64,000 nucleotides of DNA from Bog-950 sp044225825. GTDB lineage: Bacteria > Bacteroidota > Bacteroidia > Chitinophagales > LD1. A program made the position numbers and the translations under genes. The notes under the pieces were generated by a model. That model did no database searches. It had not been told where the DNA came from and saw only the letters and a program-made list of their open reading frames with translations. The stretch's first letter is position 1. Every line of letters starts with the position of its first letter. This document shows, piece by piece, positions 55,191 through 64,000 of this stretch. The stretch is from NCBI GenBank assembly GCA_044225825.1, contig JBGAIB010000004.1, forward strand, positions 372,001-436,000. The letters are read 5' to 3'.

Positions 55191-57077
55191 ATGAAGAAGA
55201 TAACCATAGCTATGATGATTTGCCTTACCGGTTTATATGCCGTTGCGCAAACCAATCTTGAACTGGCCAATGAGGCTTTTACCAACCGCGATTATATAAC
55301 GGCTCTTGACTTATTGCAAAAGGTGCTTAAGAAGCCTGATAAGAAAACCGATGTGGCCGAACTGAAATTTAAAGTGGCTGAAAGTTACCGTTATACCGGG
55401 CAGTACGATAAAGCCCTGGAGTGGTATGAGCAGGCAAAGGCAGAAGGCTACAGCAACGCCAATTACCTGTTTCACGAAGGCACCATTTACCTAAAGCAGG
55501 GTAACTATGAAAAAGCAAAGCAAAAGTTTGAAAGCTTTCTGGAACGGGTACCAAATGATAAGGAGGCTACCCGCCTGGTAAACAATTGCAAGTTTGCTCT
55601 AACAGCAGCTACCGAACCCTCGGTTTACACCTTTAGAAATGAAAGCAGTTTAAACACCCTTTACAACGATTACGGAGCTGTGCCCGTTAAGGATAGGTTG
55701 TTATTTACATCGGGCAGGTTGCTGGAAAAAGGAGCAGCAGTTTATGGTTTCGACGGCCAAGGCTTTACGGATATTTATCAAACCGTTTACATCAAGGAAG
55801 ACAAAGCCTTTACCAAAGCTAAACCGGTTGAAATACTCAATAGCCCTTTCAATAATGGCGAATTTACCTGGTGCGAACGAACCAAAACAGCCTATTTTGG
55901 AAAGTGTAACGACGGCAAAAGCAAGAACAACTTTTGCAGCATCATGGAAACCAGTTGGGACGATGCCAGCGGTAATTGGACCAGCCCTAAACCAATTTCC
56001 CTAAGCTTTGTTCAAAAGGCCGATATGGAACAGCCGGCGATTAGTGCTGATGGGAAAAAGCTATACTTCGTTAGCCGTATAGAAGGCGGACAAGGTGGAA
56101 CGGACATTTGGTTTATGCGCAAAAGCGATGATAAATGGGACGAGCCCGTTAACGCCGGATCAGTGATAAATACAGAGTTTGATGAGATGTTTCCGGCCTG
56201 GCGCGATTCAGTGCTTTATTTCTCATCGGAAGGTTTTACAGGCTATGGTGCACTGGACCTTTTCAGCAGCATTTATAGCGAAGGCGCCTTCGGCAAACCA
56301 CAAAATCTGAAAGCGCCATTCAATAGCAGCGGCGATGATTTTCTGTTAGTAATGAATAGTGATGGCAAAAGTGGTTATTACAGCTCTAATCGCAGCGGTG
56401 GTGCCGGTGGAGATGATATCTATAGCTTTTTTGTAACGCCGGTTAGTTTAACGGTGAAGGGCCGTATCAGCGATGTGGAAACCGGTCAGCCAATAGCTGG
56501 TGCCACTGTAATTATTACCACGGCCGGAGACAGCGATACCACGGTTACGAATGCCAATGGCGAATACCTTTTTAATCTGGACGCCGACCACGATTACAAA
56601 ATAAACGTGCTCAATCCCGGTTACTTCGGCGATTCGCGGAAACTAAGCACGCAGGGCGAGAAGTTTTCGAAAGAATTTTCTAAGGCAACCGGCAACAACT
56701 ACGATTTCGCAATCCGCAGAATACCCAAGGAAGAGATCAGAATTGACGACATCTACTACGACCTGGATAGTTATGCGCTGCGTGAAGAATCGAAGCCTAG
56801 TCTGGATAAGTTAGCTAAGTTGCTGGACGATACCCCCGGTGCCATGGTGCAGATAAACTCACATACCGATGAACGGGGAAAATACGAGTATAACATCACC
56901 TTGTCCGACAACCGGGCCAAATCAGTAGTGGAATACCTGGTATCGAAAGGTATAAGTGCAGGCCGCCTGACCTGGAAAGGTTTTGGCTTTACCCAACCGG
57001 TAATCAAGAATGCACAAACCGAGGAAGAGCACCAAAAGAACCGTCGAACCACCTTCCAGGTATTAAAAAACGATTAA
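55191..57077 (+). CDS. OmpA-family protein with TPR, propeller and carboxypeptidase-regulatory domains (PorE-like)
   Basis: A 628-residue envelope protein. The signal peptide ends near residue 20 (GLYAVAQ). TPR hairpins occupy about 20-145 (ALDLLQKVLKKPD, YDKALEWYEQAKAEG, NYEKAKQKFESFL). A WD40/PD40-type propeller covers about 150-430 (MEQPAISADGKKLYFVSRIE, EMFPAWRDSVLYFSSEGF). A carboxypeptidase-regulatory domain lies at about 430-515 (VKGRISDVETGQPIAGATVI). The OmpA peptidoglycan-binding domain covers about 525-628 (INSHTDERGKYEYNITLSDN, RAKSVVEYLVSKGI). This domain order matches PorE, which tethers the P. gingivalis T9SS to peptidoglycan; unlike PorE there is no lipobox. It sits between the giant cargo and the PorP/SprF gene, 14 and 36 bases away. 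Confidence 0.9.
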   Translation: MKKITIAMMICLTGLYAVAQTNLELANEAFTNRDYITALDLLQKVLKKPDKKTDVAELKFKVAESYRYTGQYDKALEWYEQAKAEGYSNANYLFHEGTIYLKQGNYEKAKQKFESFLERVPNDKEATRLVNNCKFALTAATEPSVYTFRNESSLNTLYNDYGAVPVKDRLLFTSGRLLEKGAAVYGFDGQGFTDIYQTVYIKEDKAFTKAKPVEILNSPFNNGEFTWCERTKTAYFGKCNDGKSKNNFCSIMETSWDDASGNWTSPKPISLSFVQKADMEQPAISADGKKLYFVSRIEGGQGGTDIWFMRKSDDKWDEPVNAGSVINTEFDEMFPAWRDSVLYFSSEGFTGYGALDLFSSIYSEGAFGKPQNLKAPFNSSGDDFLLVMNSDGKSGYYSSNRSGGAGGDDIYSFFVTPVSLTVKGRISDVETGQPIAGATVIITTAGDSDTTVTNANGEYLFNLDADHDYKINVLNPGYFGDSRKLSTQGEKFSKEFSKATGNNYDFAIRRIPKEEIRIDDIYYDLDSYALREESKPSLDKLAKLLDDTPGAMVQINSHTDERGKYEYNITLSDNRAKSVVEYLVSKGISAGRLTWKGFGFTQPVIKNAQTEEEHQKNRRTTFQVLKND

Positions 57078-57113
57078 CCCTTATTTGAAAACGCGCATCT
57101 CAATAAAACGTGT

Positions 57114-58043
57114 ATGAAAAATAATTTCCCCATCCGTAACATCGTGTTGCCTGCATTGTTGCTACTGTTGTTTACTGCTGCCAAAGCACAAAACGACCCC
57201 ATGTTCGCGCATTATGTCTATCATACCAATGTGTTTAATCCCGCTGTTGCAGGTAACACACGCGATATACATATCAGTGCACTGGCACGGCAGCAATGGG
57301 TTGGCTTTAAAGAAGCTCCCGGTTCGCAATTGCTGGATGCCTATGGCTACATACCCAAAATACGGGGTGGTGTAGGGCTGGTATTTATGCACGACATGCT
57401 GGGAAAGGAACGCGCCCTTTCGCTGCGGCTATCCTATGCTTATAGCCAACGACTGAACGACCGTGCCAAATTGGCATTAGGCATCAGCATAGGTTTTCAA
57501 AACCAGTCGGTAAAAGGCGACCAATTGGTCTATCAACAGGCGGGCGATCAAAGCGGTATATTCAATCCTACCAGTAAATTCCGCCCTTACCTGGGCGTTG
57601 GACTGGAGTTTACCGGCTACAACTTTACCGCAGGAATGGGAATAAGCCATTTAGAACAAGGCCCTAAAACGGCCACACCTTACAAGGTACCGCGCCACTA
57701 CTTTGCCTATGCGAAATACAGTTGGGATATCAGCGAGAAGTTTAACCTTACGCCGGCCTTATTTGTGCGTAGCAGTGTGTTTATTACACAAGCCGAATTA
57801 AACGTTATGGCTAGCATTAACAAGCGTGTATCGGTAGGTGCCTTATATCGCAGCACCGACGATGCAGGAGTGATACTGGGGGTGTATATCACCAAACAGT
57901 TGTTTCTTAGCTACTCCTACGATTTTGACTTTGGCGAACTGCGTAAATACAATACCGGCAGCCACGAATTAAACATCATGTACCGCATAAACGGCATCAA
58001 GGAAAAGAAGGTGTTTTATAAGAGTGGCCGCTACGTAAACTAA
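57114..58043 (+). CDS. PorP/SprF-family type IX secretion outer-membrane protein
   Basis: A 309-residue outer-membrane barrel protein. The signal peptide ends near residue 26 (LLLLFTAAKAQ). The mature N-terminus (NDPMFAHYVYHTNVFNPAVA) followed by the YxxxxxNPAxAG pattern and RQQWVGFKEAPG is the hallmark of the PorP/SprF family, and later LFLSYSYDFDFGELRKYN and SHELNIMYRI fit the barrel end. In Flavobacterium, SprF is needed to secrete the type B cargo SprB. By position this one probably serves the 1731-residue type B protein in the same unit. Its stop overlaps by 4 bases the stop of the convergent AsmA-like gene. Confidence 0.93.
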   Translation: MKNNFPIRNIVLPALLLLLFTAAKAQNDPMFAHYVYHTNVFNPAVAGNTRDIHISALARQQWVGFKEAPGSQLLDAYGYIPKIRGGVGLVFMHDMLGKERALSLRLSYAYSQRLNDRAKLALGISIGFQNQSVKGDQLVYQQAGDQSGIFNPTSKFRPYLGVGLEFTGYNFTAGMGISHLEQGPKTATPYKVPRHYFAYAKYSWDISEKFNLTPALFVRSSVFITQAELNVMASINKRVSVGALYRSTDDAGVILGVYITKQLFLSYSYDFDFGELRKYNTGSHELNIMYRINGIKEKKVFYKSGRYVN

Positions 58044-60440
58044 GGCATTTCTTTTTCCAACTTTTTTACAGCTGCGGGGTCGAGCGTAATTTTGGTTTTA
58101 TTGTTCTCCCCCCTAACGCGCACCACCACGTGGGCGCCTAACCGGGCATCCAATCCAACATTTTCCGGCTTGTAATCGGCCTCTTGTTTGCGCAGATTAT
58201 TTAACGGGAACTGGATAACCATATCGGTAGTGCCTTTAAATGCGTAATAACCCAGCACAAAAACCCTGAATACCGAACTGGCAATCTCCATTCTGCGGAT
58301 ATAAAGTTTCCCTTTGCGCAAAAGCAGGGTATCATGCAGTTCTGCAAATTGTATATCGGCAAAATTGCGTTTCTTAAAAATAGTTTTGCCTACATCCATC
58401 AGTGGTTGAAAATTGCTAATCCGCCCGTTTCTATAAGAGAAGGCAAATACACCCTCCATGCTATCCAGCACCGGCAGATAGGAAGTTGTAAGTGGCGACC
58501 GGAAATAAACATCGGCGCTAAACAAACCATTCAGGTTACTATCTGTAATTGCCTCCTGTTTAAAATTCTCCCCTTGTTGAAACAAGGTTTTTATATCCAC
58601 GTTTTTAATCCGTGAATTGAATTCCAGCACATCTACCGGACGGCTGGTGTTTAAACCTCCGTTAAGTTCCATGCTGCCCTTGCATGCGTTTATGGTAAAG
58701 TGTTGCAGGTAAGCGCCGTTGGCTGAAAGGTTAACTACTCCCTTTACGCCGGTTGCTTTAAACTGCCTGAATTTAAAGTTCCCAACGTTTAGTTTAATAA
58801 GCACACTTAAACGCTCGGTTAACTGATCGATTGCCGCAGCCACTTCTTTCGCCTGTTTTTGGGATAATGGCGGAGGAGGATTGGAGAGATCTTTCTCTGT
58901 GATTAATCCGGTAAGGTCAAAATTAGGAACCTGGAGGTTAAATACTCCGTTCATGCGCTGTTCGTCTGCATCAAATAATCGGCGCAGGGTAGTAACATTT
59001 CCTTTAAGCGTAATGGGGTTACCATTTAAATTACCGCTCAGGTTTTTAAAGTTCATGGTATTAATACCCAACAGAATCTCGGCTTCCAAACTATCCAGCA
59101 CCAGGTTTCGCTTAAAGTAATCAAACCTTCCCTGATGTACAATAAGCGAACCGCCCAGCGAATCATCGTGATTGCCTCTGAGCGAATCAAGATAATAATA
59201 CAAGGTGCCGGTGTAATTGATTCGCGCATCGGCAGTACCATGCGTAAAACGGTATTTTGAATTTGGTATAAAGGCATTGAAATCGCTAAGTAAGGCATGC
59301 GACTCGATTTCCATCCGTAAATGCAGCGCTTTCAGATCGGTAACACGCACTTCTCCTTTTACGGGCACCCCATTCACCAATACGGTATCCACCTTAAAAA
59401 CCAGCGCGGAGTTATCATCCTCATAATAACGGTTACTATCCACGTGATTCATAAAAACGCCATCCACTGTCATTTCTGTCAGTTCTAGCCCATAAGCCCG
59501 AATACGCGCATTTTTAAGTTTAAAACCCACATCTACCATAGGTGGATGCGGAGGATTTATCTCTCCTCTGATAAACACATGCACTGCCACAGGATCCAGC
59601 ACCTCCATGTTTTTCAGGTAATAATTGATTGTATCCGAAAGCAGCAACCGGGCCTTGCCAAAATCTACCCCCGGATGGGTAATACGCATTTCGAAATACA
59701 CGGGTTTTCGGGCAACTTCAAAGGTACCATCAATATGATACACCTGCGAGTCGATGGTGGCCGTTGAAGGCAGAATATGAAACCGGTTATGGCGGGTATC
59801 AAATTCCAGTTGTGCATCAATTGCTGCTTCGCGGTTTACCAGAAAGCTGCCCCGGTCGCGGCGAAACATCTGGCTATCGGTTGTCGCCCTTTGTTACCCG
59901 CCCTTGCATATTCCGCACCAAAACACTTATCTGCTGTTGACGACCATAATCGTCGAACACTACTTTCAGTTCCCTGGTTTCAAAACGCTGTAATTCGAAG
60001 TTTATATCCGAACCACCGGATGATGGTTTATCGGACGTTCTAAAGATATTTGCGTTAAAGTAGCCCGTTGAATCGCGCTTCAGGAAAAAGTTTCCGTCCT
60101 GAATAAGCATATCGTTTCCGCCAATCTTAAACCGCAGCAGATCGGCCACATTTAATCGAAAATAAATCCGTTTGGCGCTAAATACTTCCTTTCGGTAAAG
60201 CGAATCGCGAATACTGATCCCCTTTGCTGTTAACGACAAATGGGGGAAATCTCCAAGGAAACTAAGGCTTATATGCTCGATATGCAGGCTGCCATTAATA
60301 TTGGCTGCCAACGTGCGCTGTATCGAAGCCAATATCTTTTGCTGGTTAAACTCAATATAAATAACAGCAGTGCCCATTAGCAACACTACTAACAGAACAC
60401 CTGCCAAAAACCACCGCAACACCCGTTTAACAACATTCAT
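58040..60440 (-). pseudogene. AsmA-like protein, split by an apparent one-base frameshift
   Basis: Two consecutive minus-strand frames together form one AsmA-family protein of about 800 residues. The 5' part (60440-59874, 188 residues) has an N-terminal anchor (RVLRWFLAGVLLVVLLMGTA) and the AsmA start region HISLSFLGDFPHLSLTAKGI; it ends VTKGDNR then stop. The 3' part (up to 59869, 609 residues) continues in another frame with DSQMFRRDRGSFLVNREAAI and ends in the AsmA C-terminal region (VFVLGYYAFKGTTDMVIQFP, then RVRGENNKTKITLD). Removing one C from the run at about 59883-59884 (AACCGATAG) joins the frames as GDNDSQMFRRD with no other change. AsmA-like proteins act in envelope lipid transport. 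It may be a sequencing error, a true mutation, or, less likely, a recoding site. Confidence 0.8.
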
Positions 60441-60922
60441 TCCCCCTAATAACGCCGCAGCTGTGTTCTTGGTACATTTTCAAAAAAACGACACTTTAAT
60501 AATTTTTGTTTCTTTTTTGGGCACTTAATATTCATTGTATCGGAAGCCATCCTCCCTGATGCAATAATCTTCAAAAACCGGTATGCCATTAATTAATTAC
60601 TCATTAACTGATAGCCAATAGGCTACTAATCAGCAACTTACCAATCACCAGTAATCAACTTTATTCATACGGTGGGTATTTTCTAACTATTCACTGGGCC
60701 AAACCACCCAAAATAAGGACCTGAATGGGGAAAACATGTGCATCAAAACAGAAATTTGAGCACTGTGTTGTGCTAAAAAGTTTCCACTTTTGCGGCCGGT
60801 TGACACACAGGACTTCGGTCTTTATATTTAACAACACAAAATCAATTAATAACCTGGAAGGCACCGGGCTTAACAATTACTTAATTATTAAGCCGGATGT
60901 TTGCTACTCAAATGCTATGGTC
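60441..60922. other. 480-base intergenic region with promoter and hairpin
   Basis: It separates the divergent AsmA-like and Calx-beta genes. I see a probable promoter for the rightward gene at 60800-60830 and an inverted repeat GGCTTAA / TTAAGCC (about 60868-60894) in its 5' leader. The left half (60500-60700) is AT-rich and shows no gene. Confidence 0.6.
60800..60830 (+). promoter_or_regulatory. Candidate promoter of the Calx-beta protein gene
   Basis: TTG at 60800-60802, a 20-base spacer, then TATATTTA at 60823-60830, one base from the TAnnTTTG consensus. It would give a leader of about 85 bases that includes the GGCTTAA / TTAAGCC hairpin. Confidence 0.4.
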
Positions 60923-63900
60923 ATGAAAAAAACAAGTTACTCCCTATTGTTGATTGGCTTTTTGCTGTTTGCCGGCATCCGGTTGAACGCCCAGCTTTTT
61001 ACCAGAACCTTTACAGGTACTGGTGCCTGCCCCACCCAGGATAATAGCGTAATGACGATTACCGGTGCTAGCCTTTCGGATGTTACGCGCGGCTCTTTTG
61101 TATCGTGTAACGCTACTGCAAATGTGTTCAACTCGTCGTTTACAGCAACGGGAACTTCTATCGATTTAACCAAGTACGTGGAGTTTACCGTAACGGCTGC
61201 CGCCGGATACGATGTAACGCTTACTTCGATAACTTACGATCGCCAGCGCAGTGGCAGCGGCTGCCAGAATTCGCGTGTAGCCCATAACTTTGGTGGAAAT
61301 TTTACCACAACCTATCTGGATGACGCAACTGTTCCAACTTCAGCAGCTGCATTCCCATGGGATTTCACTGATTTTACCATCATTTCCGGTAACTCAGTTA
61401 CCTTCCGGATCTATGGCTGGAACAACTCCGCCGGTGGCACTTTCCGTATCGATAATCTTAAACTATTCGGATCGGTAGCTTCTTCCGTAGCCAATACGGT
61501 ATCGGTAGGTGTTAGTCCAACCAGCACTACCGAAACGGCTACCAACACCGTTACCATTACCGTTACTTCCTCTTCGACAGTAAGCGGAAACCAAACGGTT
61601 GATTATGCCATAACCGGCACGGGGATTACTTCTTCTGACTTTGTAGGTTCACCAGCACTAACCGGCACAATTACCATTCTTAACGGAAACACCACTGGTA
61701 CGGCTACCGTTCAGGTAGCTGATGATGTAGACATTGAAGGAACGGAAACCGCCACCGTAACTATCAGCAATCCATCTGCCGGCATAACACTGGGGTCGCC
61801 TGCTTCGGCTAACTTTTCAATTGGTGACAATGATACACCGCCTTCTATTACCACTACACCCAACTCCCTTACAGGCTTTTGTGCTACTACGTCAGTAGCC
61901 TCTGCCAGCCAATCCTATACCGTTACCGGCACTAACCTCTCGCCTGCTTCGGGCAGTGTTACGGTAAATGCCACCGGAACCGGCTGGGAAGTTTCTTCGG
62001 ATAACGTTACCTTTTCGAATAGCATCGCACTAAACTACACCGGGGCAGCATTAAATGCCACGGTATATGCGCGCTTAAAATCGGGCCTTACTGCTGGTAG
62101 TAAATCAGGCAATATTGCACATACCGGCGGTGGAATTGCTGCAACCGTTAACACCGCTGTTAGCGGCGAAGTTCATACTCCTGTATTTAACCCCGGCGAT
62201 ATTAGCGTGGTGGGCGTAAACAGTTCAGGAACTGATGGTATTGAATTCGCAAACTGGGTTAATATCCCTGCAGGCGCTCAATTTTTTATTACCGACCGAA
62301 ACTGGAGTGGCAGCGGTTGGAGCAGCACCGAAAACACGTTTACCTGGACCAATGGTGCCAGCATATTAGCACCCGGAACCGTTACCGTATTACAAGGCAG
62401 CAGCGTTGATAATGGCAGCTACACAGCAGGGGTGGTAAATGGTATTGATAACGTTGCCGGCGATAATATCTTTATTTACGAAGGCAGCGCAACCTGTCCT
62501 TATTTCATTCACGGTTATATCTTTAAATCGAGCTGGGGTGGCGCTATCAGCAGTTTGCCTGCAAGCTTAAACGTAACCGAAGGCAATATTCAAAATGCCT
62601 CACCCGCACAGGATAATAACGAATACACCGCAGGCCGCAACACCTTAACCAGTTTTGCTGCCTATAAAACTGCCGTACACAACCTGAGCAATTGGGGCGC
62701 AGCCGGTGCATCGCTAAACAGTACCGACTTTACACTGGCATCGCTGAATACTATTGTAATTGATGCCATCAATGGTGCACCCTATACGCTTACTTCCTGC
62801 ACAGGCACGGTTTCTGGCACGGTGGATTATACCGCCACAGGGGTGTTTAATGCAGGCAACGTATTTACCGTGCAAATGAGCGATGCTTCAGGCACTTTTG
62901 CTTCGCCGGTAACTATAGGAACCTTAAACAGTACAGCCTTAACAGGTAGCATTAACATAACCATACCGGCCAGTACAGCCAGCAGCAGTAACTACAAACT
63001 TCGCATTCTATCTTCCGATCTACCGGCAACAGGCACACCGTCTTCGGCCTTTACCATTACACTTAGTGCCACCGGTTGCCCGGTAGCAGGCGATTACCGC
63101 ACAATAACCTCCGGTAACTGGAATGCCAATACTACCTGGGAAAAATTCAATGGTACAGGCTGGGTTGCTTGTGCCAGTGGCGACCACCCTAACAGCACTA
63201 CAACCAGTGCTTTTATCCGCAACGGACATGTGGTTACATTTACCGTGAGCGGCAAGCAGGTTAAAAACCTGAATGTTGAAGCCGGTGGTCAACTGTATGC
63301 CAATATCAACTCGCCTGCAACAGGCCCCCGCTACCTGGAAGTTTACGGTAACGTAGTATGCGACGGTCAGATTGGTAACGGCCCTTCAAATTCCGACGTA
63401 ATATCACTTAAACCTGAAGCAGCCAATGTTACCATTTCCGGTTCCGGAACCTGCGATCTGGCCCGTTTAATCAAAGACGTAACAGCTACTAATACCAGCC
63501 TGATGATTGATATGGACCTGGGCCTGCATTTTGCCGACTGGAGCAGCAACGGCAGCAACACTGCTTTATACAACAATAAAGCCGGCGCGCAGTATAACGT
63601 AACTGTTAATACCGGCCGCACAGTGACCTTCTATAACAAAGCCGATTTATCAATTGACGCCACCAACGGCCAAAGCGCTACTGATTTACCCGGAACCTTT
63701 ATCATTAAAGGCACCGTTACCGGTGTAGGTAATGTATTTGCCCGTGCCAACCAAACAGCAGGTAAAACATGCAAACTACAAATTCAGCCTGGTGGTGCGC
63801 TGTGGTGCGATACCCTGGTATACGACCCTAAAAACACCTCCGGCACCGCCGGTGTGGAACCGTTTGTGCTGGATATACAAGCTGGCGGCACTCTACGCAT

Positions 63901-64000
63901 CAGCAACATATTGGCCATGGTTAGCACCTCGTTGAACCCTGCAGGCGATGTTATTCTATCCTCTACGGCTGCTAATAGCAACGCTACCCTTTGCGATGGC
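60923..64000 (+). CDS. Large secreted Calx-beta/lamin-tail-like protein, 3' end beyond the window
   Basis: An open frame of 1026 codons with no stop before the window ends. The ATG at 60923 begins a signal peptide (KKTSYSLLLIGFLLFAGIRLNAQ); an in-frame ATG two codons upstream is also possible. Residues about 25-190 look like a jelly-roll module (FTVTAAAGYDVTLTSITYDR). A Calx-beta domain lies at about 195-300 (VSVGVSPTSTTETATNTVTI, then VDIEGTETATVTISNP). A BACON/Ig-like module follows at about 310-415 and a lamin-tail-like domain at about 425-590 (GTDGIEFANWVNIPAGAQFF). The last 300 residues (RTITSGNWNANTTWEKFNGT onward) look like a beta-helical region. The composition and domains match T9SS cargo, but the C-terminal sorting domain is not in the window. 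Confidence 0.85.
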   Translation, partial: MKKTSYSLLLIGFLLFAGIRLNAQLFTRTFTGTGACPTQDNSVMTITGASLSDVTRGSFVSCNATANVFNSSFTATGTSIDLTKYVEFTVTAAAGYDVTLTSITYDRQRSGSGCQNSRVAHNFGGNFTTTYLDDATVPTSAAAFPWDFTDFTIISGNSVTFRIYGWNNSAGGTFRIDNLKLFGSVASSVANTVSVGVSPTSTTETATNTVTITVTSSSTVSGNQTVDYAITGTGITSSDFVGSPALTGTITILNGNTTGTATVQVADDVDIEGTETATVTISNPSAGITLGSPASANFSIGDNDTPPSITTTPNSLTGFCATTSVASASQSYTVTGTNLSPASGSVTVNATGTGWEVSSDNVTFSNSIALNYTGAALNATVYARLKSGLTAGSKSGNIAHTGGGIAATVNTAVSGEVHTPVFNPGDISVVGVNSSGTDGIEFANWVNIPAGAQFFITDRNWSGSGWSSTENTFTWTNGASILAPGTVTVLQGSSVDNGSYTAGVVNGIDNVAGDNIFIYEGSATCPYFIHGYIFKSSWGGAISSLPASLNVTEGNIQNASPAQDNNEYTAGRNTLTSFAAYKTAVHNLSNWGAAGASLNSTDFTLASLNTIVIDAINGAPYTLTSCTGTVSGTVDYTATGVFNAGNVFTVQMSDASGTFASPVTIGTLNSTALTGSINITIPASTASSSNYKLRILSSDLPATGTPSSAFTITLSATGCPVAGDYRTITSGNWNANTTWEKFNGTGWVACASGDHPNSTTTSAFIRNGHVVTFTVSGKQVKNLNVEAGGQLYANINSPATGPRYLEVYGNVVCDGQIGNGPSNSDVISLKPEAANVTISGSGTCDLARLIKDVTATNTSLMIDMDLGLHFADWSSNGSNTALYNNKAGAQYNVTVNTGRTVTFYNKADLSIDATNGQSATDLPGTFIIKGTVTGVGNVFARANQTAGKTCKLQIQPGGALWCDTLVYDPKNTSGTAGVEPFVLDIQAGGTLRISNILAMVSTSLNPAGDVILSSTAANSNATLCDG

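Noticed and set aside
60691..60876. 61-codon minus-strand ORF upstream of the Calx-beta gene
   Set aside because: Overlaps the probable promoter and has no protein-like features.

Overview
The window looks like a chromosomal segment of a member of the Bacteroidota, probably a Chitinophagales/Sphingobacteriia-type organism. The evidence is the number of type IX secretion system (T9SS) cargo proteins with type A ('YPNP') or type B ('FTPNGDG') C-terminal sorting domains, a PorP/SprF-family protein, TlpA/DUF4369 and RemB/Wzi-like families, TAnnTTTG-type -7 boxes and weak Shine-Dalgarno signals. No phage, insertion sequence, CRISPR array, tRNA or rRNA was recognised.

Layout. 0-10 kb: a small conserved protein, a diheme cytochrome lipoprotein, a type A T9SS cargo, a RemB/Wzi-like outer-membrane protein, and a small secreted protein placed directly upstream of a type B cargo. 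10-23.6 kb: mostly housekeeping genes, namely alaS, gatB and a TlpA-like lipoprotein on the minus strand; an M23 peptidase, a MerR regulator and a CapA-like protein on the plus strand; an RluA-family pseudouridine synthase overlapping a phosphoglucose/phosphomannose isomerase; then CcmB, a CcmC-like protein and a CcmD-like protein. 23.7-29.5 kb: a very large TPR protein translationally coupled to a plugless outer-membrane barrel, a transaldolase-like aldolase, and a 4.5S/SRP RNA gene on the minus strand. 29.5-35.3 kb: a type B cargo, an acyl-CoA carboxylase beta subunit and a periplasmic thioredoxin. 35.3-42.1 kb: an AT-rich accessory island with a 1627-residue subtilase built from internal duplications, flanked by related palindromic repeats and followed by a three-copy tandem repeat of TGCACAA-word clusters. 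42.1-49.5 kb: a second carboxylase beta subunit, a PAS-only protein, a saccharopine-dehydrogenase-like enzyme, a hotdog thioesterase, and an M4 metalloprotease cargo with a lipoprotein upstream. 49.7-58 kb: a 45-residue membrane protein missed by length cutoffs, then a three-gene unit of a 1731-residue PKD-like repeat protein (type B cargo), an OmpA/PorE-like protein and a PorP/SprF-like protein. 58-60.4 kb: an AsmA-like gene split by an apparent one-base frameshift. 60.9-64 kb: a large secreted Calx-beta protein running off the window.

How the genes fit together. The dominant theme is surface biology: seven large secreted proteins (three type A, three type B, one truncated at the window edge), plus the outer-membrane components that may anchor or export some of them. 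The housekeeping genes cover translation, cell wall, cytochrome c maturation and branched-chain amino-acid/propionyl-CoA catabolism. No complete undescribed system can be claimed from sequence alone. The best candidates for follow-up are the coupled TPR/outer-membrane-barrel pair, the repeat array at 41.6-42.1 kb, the subtilase island, and the CcmC-like protein with an inserted soluble domain.
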